From: Solirubrobacteraceae bacterium
GTDB taxonomy: Bacteria; Actinomycetota; Thermoleophilia; Solirubrobacterales; Solirubrobacteraceae
Length of the DNA: 49,857 nt
Assembly (NCBI GenBank): GCA_017744415.1
Contig: JAGIBJ010000011.1
Coordinates: forward strand, 1-49,857
Direction of reading: 5' to 3'
Below are positions 27,591-36,028 of this stretch, piece by piece. The position numbers were made by a program, and so were the translations under genes. Every line of letters begins with the position of its first letter. Position 1 is the stretch's first letter. The notes under the pieces were generated by a model that did not search any database, was not told the DNA's origin, and saw only the letters and a program-made list of their open reading frames with translations.

Positions 27591-28199
27591 ATGACCGTCC
27601 CATCTCGTCCGCTCGCTCGCACGCTCGGCGCCGCCCTGGCGACCACTGCGCTGCTCGGCACGACGGCTCCCGTCGTCTCGGCGCAAAGCTGCGTCGGCCG
27701 TCCGGGAGCGAGTGCGCTGCAGCAGTACTGCGAGGCCGTGCCGGAGGCCAACGGCGATCGGCAGAAGCCGCAGAGCAGCTCGTCGAAGGACGGCGGCTCG
27801 ACGGGCGACAACCTGCCCTCCTCGTCCAAGCGGGTGCTCGGCAAAGCAGGTGACGATGGTGCTGCGGTCGCGGCACTCGCCGCCGCTGCGGGCGGAGGCT
27901 CGGGCGGTGCGGGCGGTGACTCCGGCGGCGATGGCGCCTCCGGTGGCTCCAGATCGTCCGATGGCTCGTCTGGCGCGAGCAGTGAGTCGTCAGGCTCCGG
28001 CTCGTCGGTGGCGCCGCCCTCGGCTCCCTCGGGAAGCGCGCTCGCCGCTGCCAAGCAAGCGGTTGAGACCGGCCCCACGGCCGGCCCGGCGCTCGCCTGG
28101 TCGTTGCTCGGCATGAGCGTGCTCGGCGCCATCGGCGCGCTGTTTCTCCGCCGACGTGGCGCGACGCTCACGCCCGTCGCCGATGGCGACGAGACCTAG
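27591..28199 (+). CDS. Ser/Gly-rich surface protein with C-terminal membrane anchor
   Basis: 202 residues from ATG 27591. A signal peptide ends near VVSAQ. A short Cys pair region (SCVGRPGASALQQYCEAV) is followed by a long Ser/Gly/Asp-rich stretch (about 60-150). Near the C-terminus is a hydrophobic segment (LAWSLLGMSVLGAIGALFL) directly followed by RRR, the layout of sortase-like or stop-transfer anchored proteins, though no clear LPxTG motif is present. The Cys residues and spacer suggest a surface-exposed protein. Function unknown. Confidence 0.65.
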   Translation: MTVPSRPLARTLGAALATTALLGTTAPVVSAQSCVGRPGASALQQYCEAVPEANGDRQKPQSSSSKDGGSTGDNLPSSSKRVLGKAGDDGAAVAALAAAAGGGSGGAGGDSGGDGASGGSRSSDGSSGASSESSGSGSSVAPPSAPSGSALAAAKQAVETGPTAGPALAWSLLGMSVLGAIGALFLRRRGATLTPVADGDET

Positions 28200-28214
28200 C
28201 CGCGACGCAGCGCG

Positions 28215-30209
28215 CTAGCGCTGCTCGAAGAAGCGGCCGTTGGGGCGCAGCGCCTTGGCCTGGCGGTAAGCGCGCAGCGCCGCCTGGGGCCGCCCGGCGC
28301 GGGCTTCGACGCGGGCGAGCACGAGCGGTAGTCGCCAGTCGTACCGGTCGCGCGCAATGGCGAGCTCCAAGCCCTCACGGGCGGCGCGGAGTTGGCCGGC
28401 CTGCTCGTCGACGAGCGCGCGCTGCAGGTACGGCGACGAGGCCCACGGCTGGATCTCGATGGCCTGATCGGCGTGCGAGCGGGCCGCGTTGAGATCGCCG
28501 AGTTGCACGTCGCCCTGGCTGCGGCGGATCTCGGAGGTGCCGACGACGCCGGGCAGCAACGCGAGCACGGCGACGACGGAGGCGCCGACAATGCCGGCGC
28601 GGCCGAGCCGGGTTGCCGTGGTCGAGCGATCGTCAGTGGCTGCCGGGCGCGAGCTGTGGCCCTCGTCGTCCGTCGCGACGGCCCGCGCGCGCTCCGGCTC
28701 TCCAGCTGCGATGAGCGCGCCGAGCAGCAGCAGGGCGACGACGACGAGCGCCGTCACCTCCCAGAACCAGTCGAAGGCGGTGCCGGTGAGGAACGCGCCG
28801 GCAGCGGCGCCGGCGCCGGCGACGAGTCCGCGGTCCCAAGCGCGCCGCACGCGCCGCGTCGCGCTGAGCACTACGGCCACCGCGGTGGCCATGAAGCCGA
28901 TCAGCAGCGCGAAGCCAGGCCAGCCCTGCTCCGCCAGCGCTTCGAGCGGAGCACTGTGAGCATCGCGCACGAACTGCTCATCGGGCGCTGCCCGGTTGTA
29001 GATCAGCTCGAAGGTGCCCGGCCCTTCGCCGCGGCCCTTGTTGGCCTTGTACGCGTCGAGCGCCACGCGCCACTGCTCCACGCGCGATCCGTTGCTGAGG
29101 TCGGTGAGTCGCGCGCTCGTGCCCGTGCGCACGCCTTCGCGCGCGGAGAACTTGTCCCACGCGTCTTGGCCCTTCGCCGCGCCGATCACGCCGACGGCGA
29201 TCGCGCCGAGCAGCACCGTCGCGCCGGCCGCCATCCGCGCCTGACGGAGCGGCAGCCGCCAGCCGTCGAGCGCGGGGCTGCCGAAGCCGGCGGCCGCGAG
29301 CAGCGCCCCGGAGATGAGCACCATCGTGAGCACGCCGCCGCGCCCGTCAGCGCCCGTCTGATCGGCGATCTCAGGCGCCCCCGACACCGCCGTTGCCGCA
29401 AGCGCACCCGCGAGCAGCGCGGCAGCGCTGAGGGCGGCGGCCGTCCAGCGGTTCTTGGCGAGCGCGACGAGCAGGACGATCCCGACGCCGACGCACAGCA
29501 GCGACGAGCGCGAGTAGGTGCAGTAGATGACGGTCGCGATCACGGGCAGCGGAGCGAGGGCCGCAGCACGCAGGAGTCGTCCGCTCAGCCCGGCTCCGGC
29601 CCGACGCCCACCGTCGAACCCGCGCCGAGCCGCCGCGCCCGAGCCCTCCACTCGCGCGTGCGACGCGATCGCGAGCAAGAGGACCGACGTCATCGCCGCC
29701 CAGGAGCCCAGTGCGTTCCAGTAGCCGAGCGGCACCGAGAGGCGCATGGCTGTGTTGGTGAACACGACGGTGGGCGTCTGCTCGAACGTGCCGGGCCAAA
29801 GCCGTTCGACGAACCCGACGAAGCAGATGACGAGCGCGCCGAGGGTGACGCCGACGATCACCGGCCGCCAGGCCGAGCGCGGCAGCACGACACCGACGAG
29901 CAGGAGGGGCGCCAGGTGGACGATCCAGCGCCCGAGCTCCGTCGCCGTACGCTCCGTACTGAGGGTGTGTCCAAGACCGAGGGCCGTCCACGCCGTGATG
30001 CCGGCGGCGAATGCGAGCAGGGCGAGGCCGGCGCGTCCCGGACGCCGCGGCCCGGCGGCCACCACCAGGGCGGAAAGGCCCGTAGCCCACCACAACACCA
30101 GGCCTGCGGACTGACGGTCGACGAGGTCGTAGGCACCGCCCGATGCGCCCATCACCACGACGATCGTGGCGCTCGACAACGCAAGGATCGGAGCGACCAG
30201 CCGATTCAT
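28215..30209 (-). CDS. O-antigen ligase/Wzy-like membrane protein with C-terminal TPR-like tail
   Basis: 664 residues, ATG 30209. Many hydrophobic segments; the Wzy_C-type loop includes TNTAMRLSVPLGYWNALGS, IYCTYSRSS, NGSRVEQWRVALDAYKANKGRGEGPGTFEL and HSAPLEALAEQGWPG, in which R, W, G-x-G and H with L-x-E follow the ligase signature. After the last membrane span, residues about 565-664 form TPR-like helices (AARSHADQAIEIQPW, LQRALVDEQAGQLRAAREGLELA, GRPQAALRAYRQAKALRPNG). This fused form is known in Gram-positive and other bacteria. It is divergent from the second Wzc-like gene. Confidence 0.82.
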   Translation of the reverse strand: MNRLVAPILALSSATIVVVMGASGGAYDLVDRQSAGLVLWWATGLSALVVAAGPRRPGRAGLALLAFAAGITAWTALGLGHTLSTERTATELGRWIVHLAPLLLVGVVLPRSAWRPVIVGVTLGALVICFVGFVERLWPGTFEQTPTVVFTNTAMRLSVPLGYWNALGSWAAMTSVLLLAIASHARVEGSGAAARRGFDGGRRAGAGLSGRLLRAAALAPLPVIATVIYCTYSRSSLLCVGVGIVLLVALAKNRWTAAALSAAALLAGALAATAVSGAPEIADQTGADGRGGVLTMVLISGALLAAAGFGSPALDGWRLPLRQARMAAGATVLLGAIAVGVIGAAKGQDAWDKFSAREGVRTGTSARLTDLSNGSRVEQWRVALDAYKANKGRGEGPGTFELIYNRAAPDEQFVRDAHSAPLEALAEQGWPGFALLIGFMATAVAVVLSATRRVRRAWDRGLVAGAGAAAGAFLTGTAFDWFWEVTALVVVALLLLGALIAAGEPERARAVATDDEGHSSRPAATDDRSTTATRLGRAGIVGASVVAVLALLPGVVGTSEIRRSQGDVQLGDLNAARSHADQAIEIQPWASSPYLQRALVDEQAGQLRAAREGLELAIARDRYDWRLPLVLARVEARAGRPQAALRAYRQAKALRPNGRFFEQR

Positions 30210-30419
30210 CGGGCGTACTCTCGCATGCTGGCCGGAAAGACGGTGGCATGCTGGCAACGTTCTGCCATCATTGCTCCAAGATTTGGAGCTACTCGTGTGC
30301 AGGGCAAGCGCCGCCCAGGGGGACGAGAACGCGGTCTGTGACGATCGCCGTTCAGGTGTCGCAACTGGGGGACGTGTCTGCCACGATCGACCTTCCCCAT
30401 CCCTCAGGAGCCTCTCCCG

Positions 30420-31994
30420 TTGTCCGAAGACCAGCACACCGCGGGGCGCGAAAGCGCCGAGGATGCCGCGGCTTCCCGCCTGCTTCGCAGGGTGGTCTCG
30501 CAGTGGCCGCTCATCATCACCTGCGCCGTCGTCGCAGCCGTGGTCGGCTACCTCGTCAGCCACTCCCGCACGAAGGAATACGAGAGCTACGCCAAGATCC
30601 AGGTGCAGCAGACCGACCTCGTGTCGCTGTTCCTCGCTGATCAGATCCAGATCAACGACAGCGATCCGGTGCGCCAGGCGGCGACGACCTCCGAGCTCGT
30701 CAACCTCCCGAGCGTCCGTGAGCGCACGTCGGATCTCCTCGGCGGCAAGATCGCGCCGGCAGATCTGCGGAACAAGGTGACGGTCGAGACCTCGGCCGAT
30801 ACCGACATCGTCACGATCACGGCCCGCGACACCGACCCTCGCCTCGCGGCCCGCATTGCCGATGCCACGGTCGCCGGGTTCATCGCCGTGCGCCAGCAGG
30901 CCACGCGCGCCGAGCTGCTCAGCGCCCAGAACAAGGTGCGCACGCAGTACAACGCGCTGAGCGCCAAGGACAAGACCTCCAACACCGGCCGCATCCTCGA
31001 AGACCGCCTCAAGCAGGTGGGAGTGGTCGGCGCACTGGCCGACGGTGGCGTCGACATCGTGCAGGGCGCACGGGTGTTCAACACGCCGGTCGCCCCGGAG
31101 CCGCGCCGCGACGCGATCCTCGCGCTGCTCGCCGGCGGCCTCTTTGGGCTGCTGCTCGCGCTGATCCGGGCCCGCCTGGACGAGCGCATCCGCGATGCCG
31201 ACGAGCTCGCCGAGCTGTGGAAGGTGCCGGTCGTGGGCCTCGTTCCTGAAACGCGCGACCTCGCCGGTGCGGGCCTCCATCTCCCGGAGCCGTCATCGCT
31301 CGAGGCCTTCGCCCTCGCGCGCACGAACCTCCGCTACCTGCACGTCGGCGGCGACATGAAGTCGATCGTCGTCACCAGTTCGCTGGAGGGTGAGGGCAAG
31401 TCGACGGTCGCCTGGAACCTCGCGGTCGCTGCGGCCCTTGCCGAGAGCCGCGTGTTGCTGGTCGAGGCGGATCTGCGCCGCCCCGTCCTCGCCGAGCGCC
31501 TCGGGATCGCCGCCCCGGGTGGCACCTCCGAGCTGCTCGCCGGCATCTCCGAGGTGGACGATGTGATCCGCACGGTCGAGGTCGGCAACGATGACGGTGC
31601 CTCGGCGCGCGTCGACGTGATCGTCGCCGGCATGGTGCCGCCGAGCCCGATCGCGCTCCTGGAGCGCGACCGTGCGGGCGACATCATCAACCAGCTGCGC
31701 CAGCGCTACGACCTCGTCCTGATCGACACCCCGCCGGCCACGGTCGTCGCGGATGCCCTCGTGCTGCTCGAGCACTCCGACGGCGCCGTCGTCGTGAGTC
31801 GCCTCGGCCGCGTCACGCGCAAGGCGCTCTCGCGCCTCAAGGAGCAGATCCTGGCGGGCGAGAAGCCGGTGCTCGGCCAGATCGTCAACGGTGGCGCCAA
31901 CGCCAAGCAGTACGGCTACAACTCGTACTACGTGCGTCCCCGTCAGGCACAGGCGCAGGCTCCGGCCCACGCGCCGCGCGTCACCAACAACTGA
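30420..31994 (+). CDS. Wzc-like chain-length determinant/BY-kinase (copy 2)
   Basis: 524 residues from TTG 30420, preceded by CAGGAG at a normal spacing (30405-30410). Transmembrane segment at 29-47, a second near 230-250, then the kinase-like domain: Walker A GEGKST (about 324-329), Walker A' LLVEADLRRPV, Walker B LIDTPPA (about 433-439). The tail carries QYGYNSYYV (about 498-506), then a Gln/Pro/Ala-rich end. It is clearly paralogous to the copy at 23491 and is divergent from the Wzy-TPR gene, so each Wzc copy is near a separate polymerase. It would control polymer length by phosphorylation cycling. Confidence 0.85.
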   Translation: MSEDQHTAGRESAEDAAASRLLRRVVSQWPLIITCAVVAAVVGYLVSHSRTKEYESYAKIQVQQTDLVSLFLADQIQINDSDPVRQAATTSELVNLPSVRERTSDLLGGKIAPADLRNKVTVETSADTDIVTITARDTDPRLAARIADATVAGFIAVRQQATRAELLSAQNKVRTQYNALSAKDKTSNTGRILEDRLKQVGVVGALADGGVDIVQGARVFNTPVAPEPRRDAILALLAGGLFGLLLALIRARLDERIRDADELAELWKVPVVGLVPETRDLAGAGLHLPEPSSLEAFALARTNLRYLHVGGDMKSIVVTSSLEGEGKSTVAWNLAVAAALAESRVLLVEADLRRPVLAERLGIAAPGGTSELLAGISEVDDVIRTVEVGNDDGASARVDVIVAGMVPPSPIALLERDRAGDIINQLRQRYDLVLIDTPPATVVADALVLLEHSDGAVVVSRLGRVTRKALSRLKEQILAGEKPVLGQIVNGGANAKQYGYNSYYVRPRQAQAQAPAHAPRVTNN

Positions 31995-31999
31995 TTCGC

Positions 32000-33187
32000 T
32001 TACCGCCGCCGGGCGAGCAGCCCGGCGGCGCGCGCGCTCGTGCGTGCGAGCGATGCCACGCGTGCCGCGGCGATCCGCCAACTCCCGAGCTCGGGGTGCC
32101 AGCGGGCGATCGCGGCCGGGTGGCGGAGCCACACTTCGTTGAACCGCGCTCGCCGCTCACCGCGGGGCGCGGCCAGCAGGTCGACGACGGCTGCCTGGGC
32201 GAACGCGCCGCGGGTGGTCGCCGGGCGATCGCGCTCACCAACCCGCCGGATGACGCGCGCAGGCAGCCCGCCGCCGGCGGCGGGCAGACCGAGCAATGCG
32301 CGTGCCGCAGGAGCGAGGCTCGCGTGCGTGGCTCGTAGCGCCGCCACCTCGCGGAGATGCGATGCCTCGAGGCTGGCGCCGCCGGCGATCGCCGCGCCGA
32401 TGTCGGCCAGCAGGCGCGCGCGGTGGAGCCCGTCGCGGCCCCAGCAGATCAGGAGCACGTCGAGCACGTCCTGCTGGCTCGGCACGGCGACGGCGCCATC
32501 GATGCGGCGCCGCTCGAGGATGCCGCGCGTGTGCGCATCCTCGTCGTAGTACTGCACGCGCCAGTGGAGCTCGATCGCTGGCGTGTCGCCGGGACCCTCG
32601 AGCGAGAGGTGCAGCGCCGGGAGCGAGCCGTGGACGATCGCGTCCTCGGGGGGCGCCCAGCCGGCGCCACGCATCACGTCGGCAGCACGCCACAGGTGCT
32701 CGCGGGCGACGAGCAGATCCACGTCGCTCGACGGGCTCCGCAGGGCGGCATCGCCGTAGAACTCCGCCGCCATGAGCGGGCCCTTCAGCACCACCGACGG
32801 GATCCCGGCGCGCTCGAGCATCCGGGTCGCCTGGAGCGCGACGGCCTCCTGCACCATTCGTGCCTGATCGGCCTGCTCGGCGATGTCGTCCTGCACGTCG
32901 TCCCAGTCGTCGACGTGGATGCCCGCCTCGCGCGCGCGCTCGATCGCCAGCGTCGCGACGCCCTCGTAGAGCCAGTAGTCGAGCAGCCGCTCCGCAGCCG
33001 CGTCGGCGTCGGTGTCTCCGGCAAGCAGCGAGCCGATCGCCTCGGCGCCGGCCGCGACCCGCTCCGGGAGCGGCGAGATCAGCTGCCGCGTCGCCGTGCG
33101 CAGGGCGACAAGTTCGTCGGGCGTCAGCACCGGCAGGCCGGCGCGATCCTCACGCGGCCACCACGGCAACCGGAGCGCTCCCGACAC
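32000..33187 (-). CDS. Lasso-cluster nucleotidyltransferase (NTP_transf_5 type)
   Basis: 395 residues from GTG 33187, chosen because GGGAG lies 7 bases upstream; the frame continues upstream inside the permease gene but without a plausible start. The core motif is VVLKGPLMAAEFYGD, followed by RSPSSDVDLLVAREHL (about residues 150-160), the D-x-D of this uncharacterised nucleotidyltransferase family. Members with this motif are known companions of HprK-like kinases in lasso-peptide clusters, where they are thought to modify the peptide or a phosphorylated form of it. The reaction here is inferred. It is the last gene of a minus-strand unit with the ABC exporter. Confidence 0.75.
   Translation of the reverse strand: MSGALRLPWWPREDRAGLPVLTPDELVALRTATRQLISPLPERVAAGAEAIGSLLAGDTDADAAAERLLDYWLYEGVATLAIERAREAGIHVDDWDDVQDDIAEQADQARMVQEAVALQATRMLERAGIPSVVLKGPLMAAEFYGDAALRSPSSDVDLLVAREHLWRAADVMRGAGWAPPEDAIVHGSLPALHLSLEGPGDTPAIELHWRVQYYDEDAHTRGILERRRIDGAVAVPSQQDVLDVLLICWGRDGLHRARLLADIGAAIAGGASLEASHLREVAALRATHASLAPAARALLGLPAAGGGLPARVIRRVGERDRPATTRGAFAQAAVVDLLAAPRGERRARFNEVWLRHPAAIARWHPELGSWRIAAARVASLARTSARAAGLLARRR
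32004..32030. terminator. Perfect 11-bp hairpin between convergent genes
   Basis: Arms 32004-32014 and 32020-32030 are exact reverse complements with a GAGCA loop. The hairpin lies 10 bases after the Wzc-like stop and inside the last codons of the minus-strand nucleotidyltransferase, so it can end the plus-strand transcript before it reads into the RiPP cluster. Confidence 0.6.
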
Positions 33188-33204
33188 GAGGCTGCTCCCG
33201 ATCC

Positions 33205-34029
33205 CTAGAAGCGGCCCAAGGAGCCGACCCGACGCGCGTGGCGCATGCCGGCCTCGATCGTGACGATGCCGATCGGTCCGAGCACGACGAGGAAGCCGAC
33301 GAGTGCGAGCAGCGACGTGTGGAGCTCGCTGATGCTCTGGCCGTTGATCGCGGCGCCGCGGCTGGCGTCGAGCGCGTAGCGCAGCGGCGAGATGTCGGCG
33401 AGCCAGCGGATCCACGACGGGAACACGGAGATCGGGAACACGGTGCCGCTCACGAGCGCGAGGCCACCGGTGATCAGGCCGATGATGCCCCCGCCCTGCT
33501 GGAACGCGAGCACGATGCCGGCGCCGATCATGCCCAGCGAGCCGAATACGGCCGTCGAGAGCAGCAGGGCGACGAACACCGAGAACCAGTTCGGATCGAC
33601 GCCCGCGAGGCCGAACGGGATCGCGAGCAGCACGGTCACCGCCGCACTGAGGATGCCGTTGACGAGCGGGAGCGTCACCCAGCCGAGGCCGAGCGAGAGG
33701 CCGGTGACGGGGAGCGTGGCGAGCGCCTCGAGCGTGCCCTGCACCTGCTCGCCGCGAGCGGATTCCATCGCGGCGGCCAGCGCCGTCTCCACGAGCGCGG
33801 CGAGGGCCATGCCGATCGCGGCGAACCGGAAGTACTCCTCGGGCGTCTGGAACTCGTCGGTCGGCCCGATGATCTTGCTCACGAAGTAGAAGATGAACAG
33901 CCCCGAGAACACCCCGAGGTAGCCGAACACGAAGCTCGCGCGGTAGCTCCACGCGATGCGGAGGTCGCGCTTGCCGAGGGCGACGGCGATGCGCCCCGTG
34001 TTGCGCACCCGGCGGGCGAGATCGTTCAC
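33205..34029 (-). CDS. ABC-2 type exporter, membrane subunit
   Basis: 274 residues, ATG 34029, overlapping the ATPase stop as ATGA. About six hydrophobic segments follow a basic N-terminus (NDLARRVRNTGRIAVALGKRDLRIAWSYRA, in pieces), with a GEQVQGTLEALATLPVTG loop, typical of ABC-2 permeases that export drugs, peptides or polysaccharides. With the adjoining ATPase it forms a two-gene exporter instead of the fused ABC protein of classical lasso clusters. Export or self-immunity for the RiPP is the most likely role from context; polysaccharide export is the alternative. Confidence 0.78.
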   Translation of the reverse strand: MNDLARRVRNTGRIAVALGKRDLRIAWSYRASFVFGYLGVFSGLFIFYFVSKIIGPTDEFQTPEEYFRFAAIGMALAALVETALAAAMESARGEQVQGTLEALATLPVTGLSLGLGWVTLPLVNGILSAAVTVLLAIPFGLAGVDPNWFSVFVALLLSTAVFGSLGMIGAGIVLAFQQGGGIIGLITGGLALVSGTVFPISVFPSWIRWLADISPLRYALDASRGAAINGQSISELHTSLLALVGFLVVLGPIGIVTIEAGMRHARRVGSLGRF

Positions 34030-34709
34030 GCGGCGATCCGATCACCGACGGCGTGCACGGCATCCGGCCACTCGCCGAACTCGTGGATCGCGGGGGCGGC
34101 GACAAGCACCGTCGCGCCGGCCTTGGCCCGGGCGGTCAGCGTGCCGAGGACGAGCTCGATGGCTTCGTCGTCGAGGCCGCGCAGGGGCTCGTCGATCAGG
34201 AGCACCGGGGGCGAGCCGAGCAGGGCGCGGGCGAGGACGACGCGCTGGCGCTGTCCGGCGCTCAGGGCGTGCGCGGGCCGCGACTCGAGGTGTTCAAGGC
34301 CGACGGCCGCCAGCGCCTCACGGGCCTGATCGTCGCGCTCGTGCTTCGGAACTCCGCGGATGTGCGCGACGAGCGAGAGGTTCTGCAGCACGCTCAGCCG
34401 CCAGTAGACGCTGCGATCGTTCACGAGCGCGACGCCGATCCGCTCCCGCACGAGCCGGCCCTGGCGCGCGGGATCCAGGCCGTCCACCGTGGCGGTGCCG
34501 CCGTCGGGGAGCACGAGCGTCGCGAGCACACGCACGAGAGTCGTCTTGCCCGCACCGTTGCGGCCCGTGAGGAGGGTGGGCTGGCCCGGGGGCACGTCGA
34601 GATCGGTGGGCGGGAGCGCGGGCTCGCCACCGAAGGCCTTGTGCACGCCGCGCACCACGATGCCGCGGCCGCCCGGGGCCGGCGACGTGGGGGTGGAGTC
34701 GGGGCTCAT
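34026..34709 (-). CDS. ABC exporter, ATP-binding subunit
   Basis: 227 residues from ATG 34709; an in-frame ATG at 34772 would add 21 residues of poor quality and overlap the divergent gene's region. Walker A is TGRNGAGKTT, the signature is LSAGQRQRVVLARALL, Walker B is VLLIDEPLRGLDDEA, and the H-loop region follows. It is the ATPase partner of the ABC-2 permease, joined by a 4-base overlap. It starts next to the divergent cyclase-like gene, which ties the exporter to the RiPP cluster. Confidence 0.85.
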   Translation of the reverse strand: MSPDSTPTSPAPGGRGIVVRGVHKAFGGEPALPPTDLDVPPGQPTLLTGRNGAGKTTLVRVLATLVLPDGGTATVDGLDPARQGRLVRERIGVALVNDRSVYWRLSVLQNLSLVAHIRGVPKHERDDQAREALAAVGLEHLESRPAHALSAGQRQRVVLARALLGSPPVLLIDEPLRGLDDEAIELVLGTLTARAKAGATVLVAAPAIHEFGEWPDAVHAVGDRIAA

Positions 34710-34779
34710 CGGCGGCGCGAATGCTACGCCATCCACCTTCGGACTCCGGGCGGCTCGGCGCTTCGTGGACACACGGCGA

Positions 34780-34785
34780 TAGGTT
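34780..34785 (+). promoter_or_regulatory. Possible -10 element before the cyclase-like gene
   Basis: TAGGTT fits TAnnnT and ends 6 bases before ATC 34792, the position expected for a transcript start. If real, the cyclase mRNA could be leaderless with a non-standard start. No good -35 was found, so this is tentative. Confidence 0.3.
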
Positions 34786-34791
34786 CGTCAG

Positions 34792-35955
34792 ATCGAGGTC
34801 TCCTACCCAGATTCCCTGCGTCCGGACGAGGTCGAGCAGTGTGCGGCGCACCTCTTCGGCGACTGGTCGGATGCGCCGGCCTGGCCCGAGCTTGAGGGCG
34901 ACGCCTCGCCGCGCGCGGAGATCGAGCGGCTGCTCGCCGAGGCGATGGCTCTCGGGCCGGTGGTGGTCGCGTTCTCGGGCGGGATCGACTCGTCGGTGAT
35001 CCTCGCGCTCGCGGTGCATGTCGCGCGTGAGCACGGCTACGCACTGCCGCACCCCGTCGCCCTCACCGTGCCCGGATCCGACGATGCCGATGAGCGCGAC
35101 TGGCGCGAGCTCGTCCTCGCCCACCTGGGCCTCGGGCCAGCCGAGGAGATCGACGCGCGCCCGCACCTCGAGCTCGTGGGTGAGCAGGCGCTGCGGATCC
35201 TCGAGGCGGTGGGGCCGGTCATCCCGCCGAACGCGCACGCGCTGCTGCCGATCCTCGATCAGGCGCACGGCGCGACCGTGATCACCGGCAGCGGCGGCGA
35301 CGAGCTCCTCGATGGCGCCCCGCGGCGCTTTACGAGCGCGCGCCGCTCGGGCTTTCGTCCCACCCGCGCGGGGCTGCCGGGCCTGCTCTGGGCCGACGCC
35401 CCACACCGGCTCCTGCGCCGCCACCTGCGTGCCCACAGCCCGTGGCATGAGGCCGACTGGCTGCGCGCCCCAGCGCGCGCCGAGCTCATCGACCGCCAGA
35501 CGGAGGACGACGTGAGCGTGCCGCGCGGCTGGGCCGAGTCGACGGCCGCGCTCTGGCGCACGCGCCAGTTCCACGCGCTGCGGCTCGCGACGGAGGTGGC
35601 CGGCGAGGTGGCGGGCGTGCCGGTGCTGGTGCCGTTCGAGCGGGCCGAGGTGTTCGCGGCGTTCGCCGCCCACTACGGCGAGCGCTTCCCCGGCACCCGC
35701 GCGCGCATGGTGAACGAGCTCGCCGGAGACCTGCTGCCCGACGAGCTCATCGGGCGCACGAGCAAGGCGCTGCTCGGCGATGCGTTCTTCGGTCCGCGCA
35801 CGCGTGCCTTCGCCGAGCAGTGGGACGATGCGGCGGGCGTGAACGCCGGACTCGTCGACCTCGAGGCGGTGCGGGCGAGCTGGCTCGAGCCCGGCGGCGA
35901 CTACCGCACGAGCCTGCTCCTGCAGCAGGCCTGGCTCGAGAGTGGTTGCCCGTAG
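34792..35955 (+). CDS. Short asparagine-synthetase-like lasso cyclase without a glutaminase domain (start uncertain)
   Basis: The first canonical start is ATG 34945 (336 residues), but the frame is open back to a TAG at 34780-34782, and the extra sequence (SYPDSLRPDEVEQ, HLFGDW, ASPRAEIERLLAEA) looks like real protein. No ATG, GTG or TTG exists there; ATC 34792 or CTG 34816 would have to serve. Motifs of the ATP-pyrophosphatase core are intact: FSGGIDSS just after ATG 34945, ITGSGGDELLDG, and GRTSKALLGDAFFG near the end. This core in lasso cyclases adenylates an acidic side chain before ring closure. The N-terminal glutaminase-like domain of McjC-type cyclases is absent. Coordinates use the ATC option. 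Confidence 0.65.
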   Translation: MEVSYPDSLRPDEVEQCAAHLFGDWSDAPAWPELEGDASPRAEIERLLAEAMALGPVVVAFSGGIDSSVILALAVHVAREHGYALPHPVALTVPGSDDADERDWRELVLAHLGLGPAEEIDARPHLELVGEQALRILEAVGPVIPPNAHALLPILDQAHGATVITGSGGDELLDGAPRRFTSARRSGFRPTRAGLPGLLWADAPHRLLRRHLRAHSPWHEADWLRAPARAELIDRQTEDDVSVPRGWAESTAALWRTRQFHALRLATEVAGEVAGVPVLVPFERAEVFAAFAAHYGERFPGTRARMVNELAGDLLPDELIGRTSKALLGDAFFGPRTRAFAEQWDDAAGVNAGLVDLEAVRASWLEPGGDYRTSLLLQQAWLESGCP

Positions 35956-36009
35956 GCGCTGAGCAGGCAACTTCGGTCGCTCTGGCGACCGAAACGGGCT
36001 GCTCGGCGC
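35956..36009. terminator. Two-part hairpin between cyclase-like and kinase genes
   Basis: The inner stem TTCGGTCG (35972-35979) pairs with CGACCGAA (35986-35993). The outer arms GCGCTGAGCAG (35956-35966) and CTGCTCGGCGC (35999-36009) also pair with one mismatch. It begins directly after the cyclase stop and ends before the convergent kinase stop at 36029, so it likely terminates both transcripts. Confidence 0.6.
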
Positions 36010-36028
36010 CGCCGCCCGAACGTGGGGC

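Noticed and set aside
28392..30341. 649-residue plus-strand open frame opposite the Wzy-TPR gene
   Set aside because: Charged shadow frame; the minus-strand protein has membrane segments and Wzy signature.
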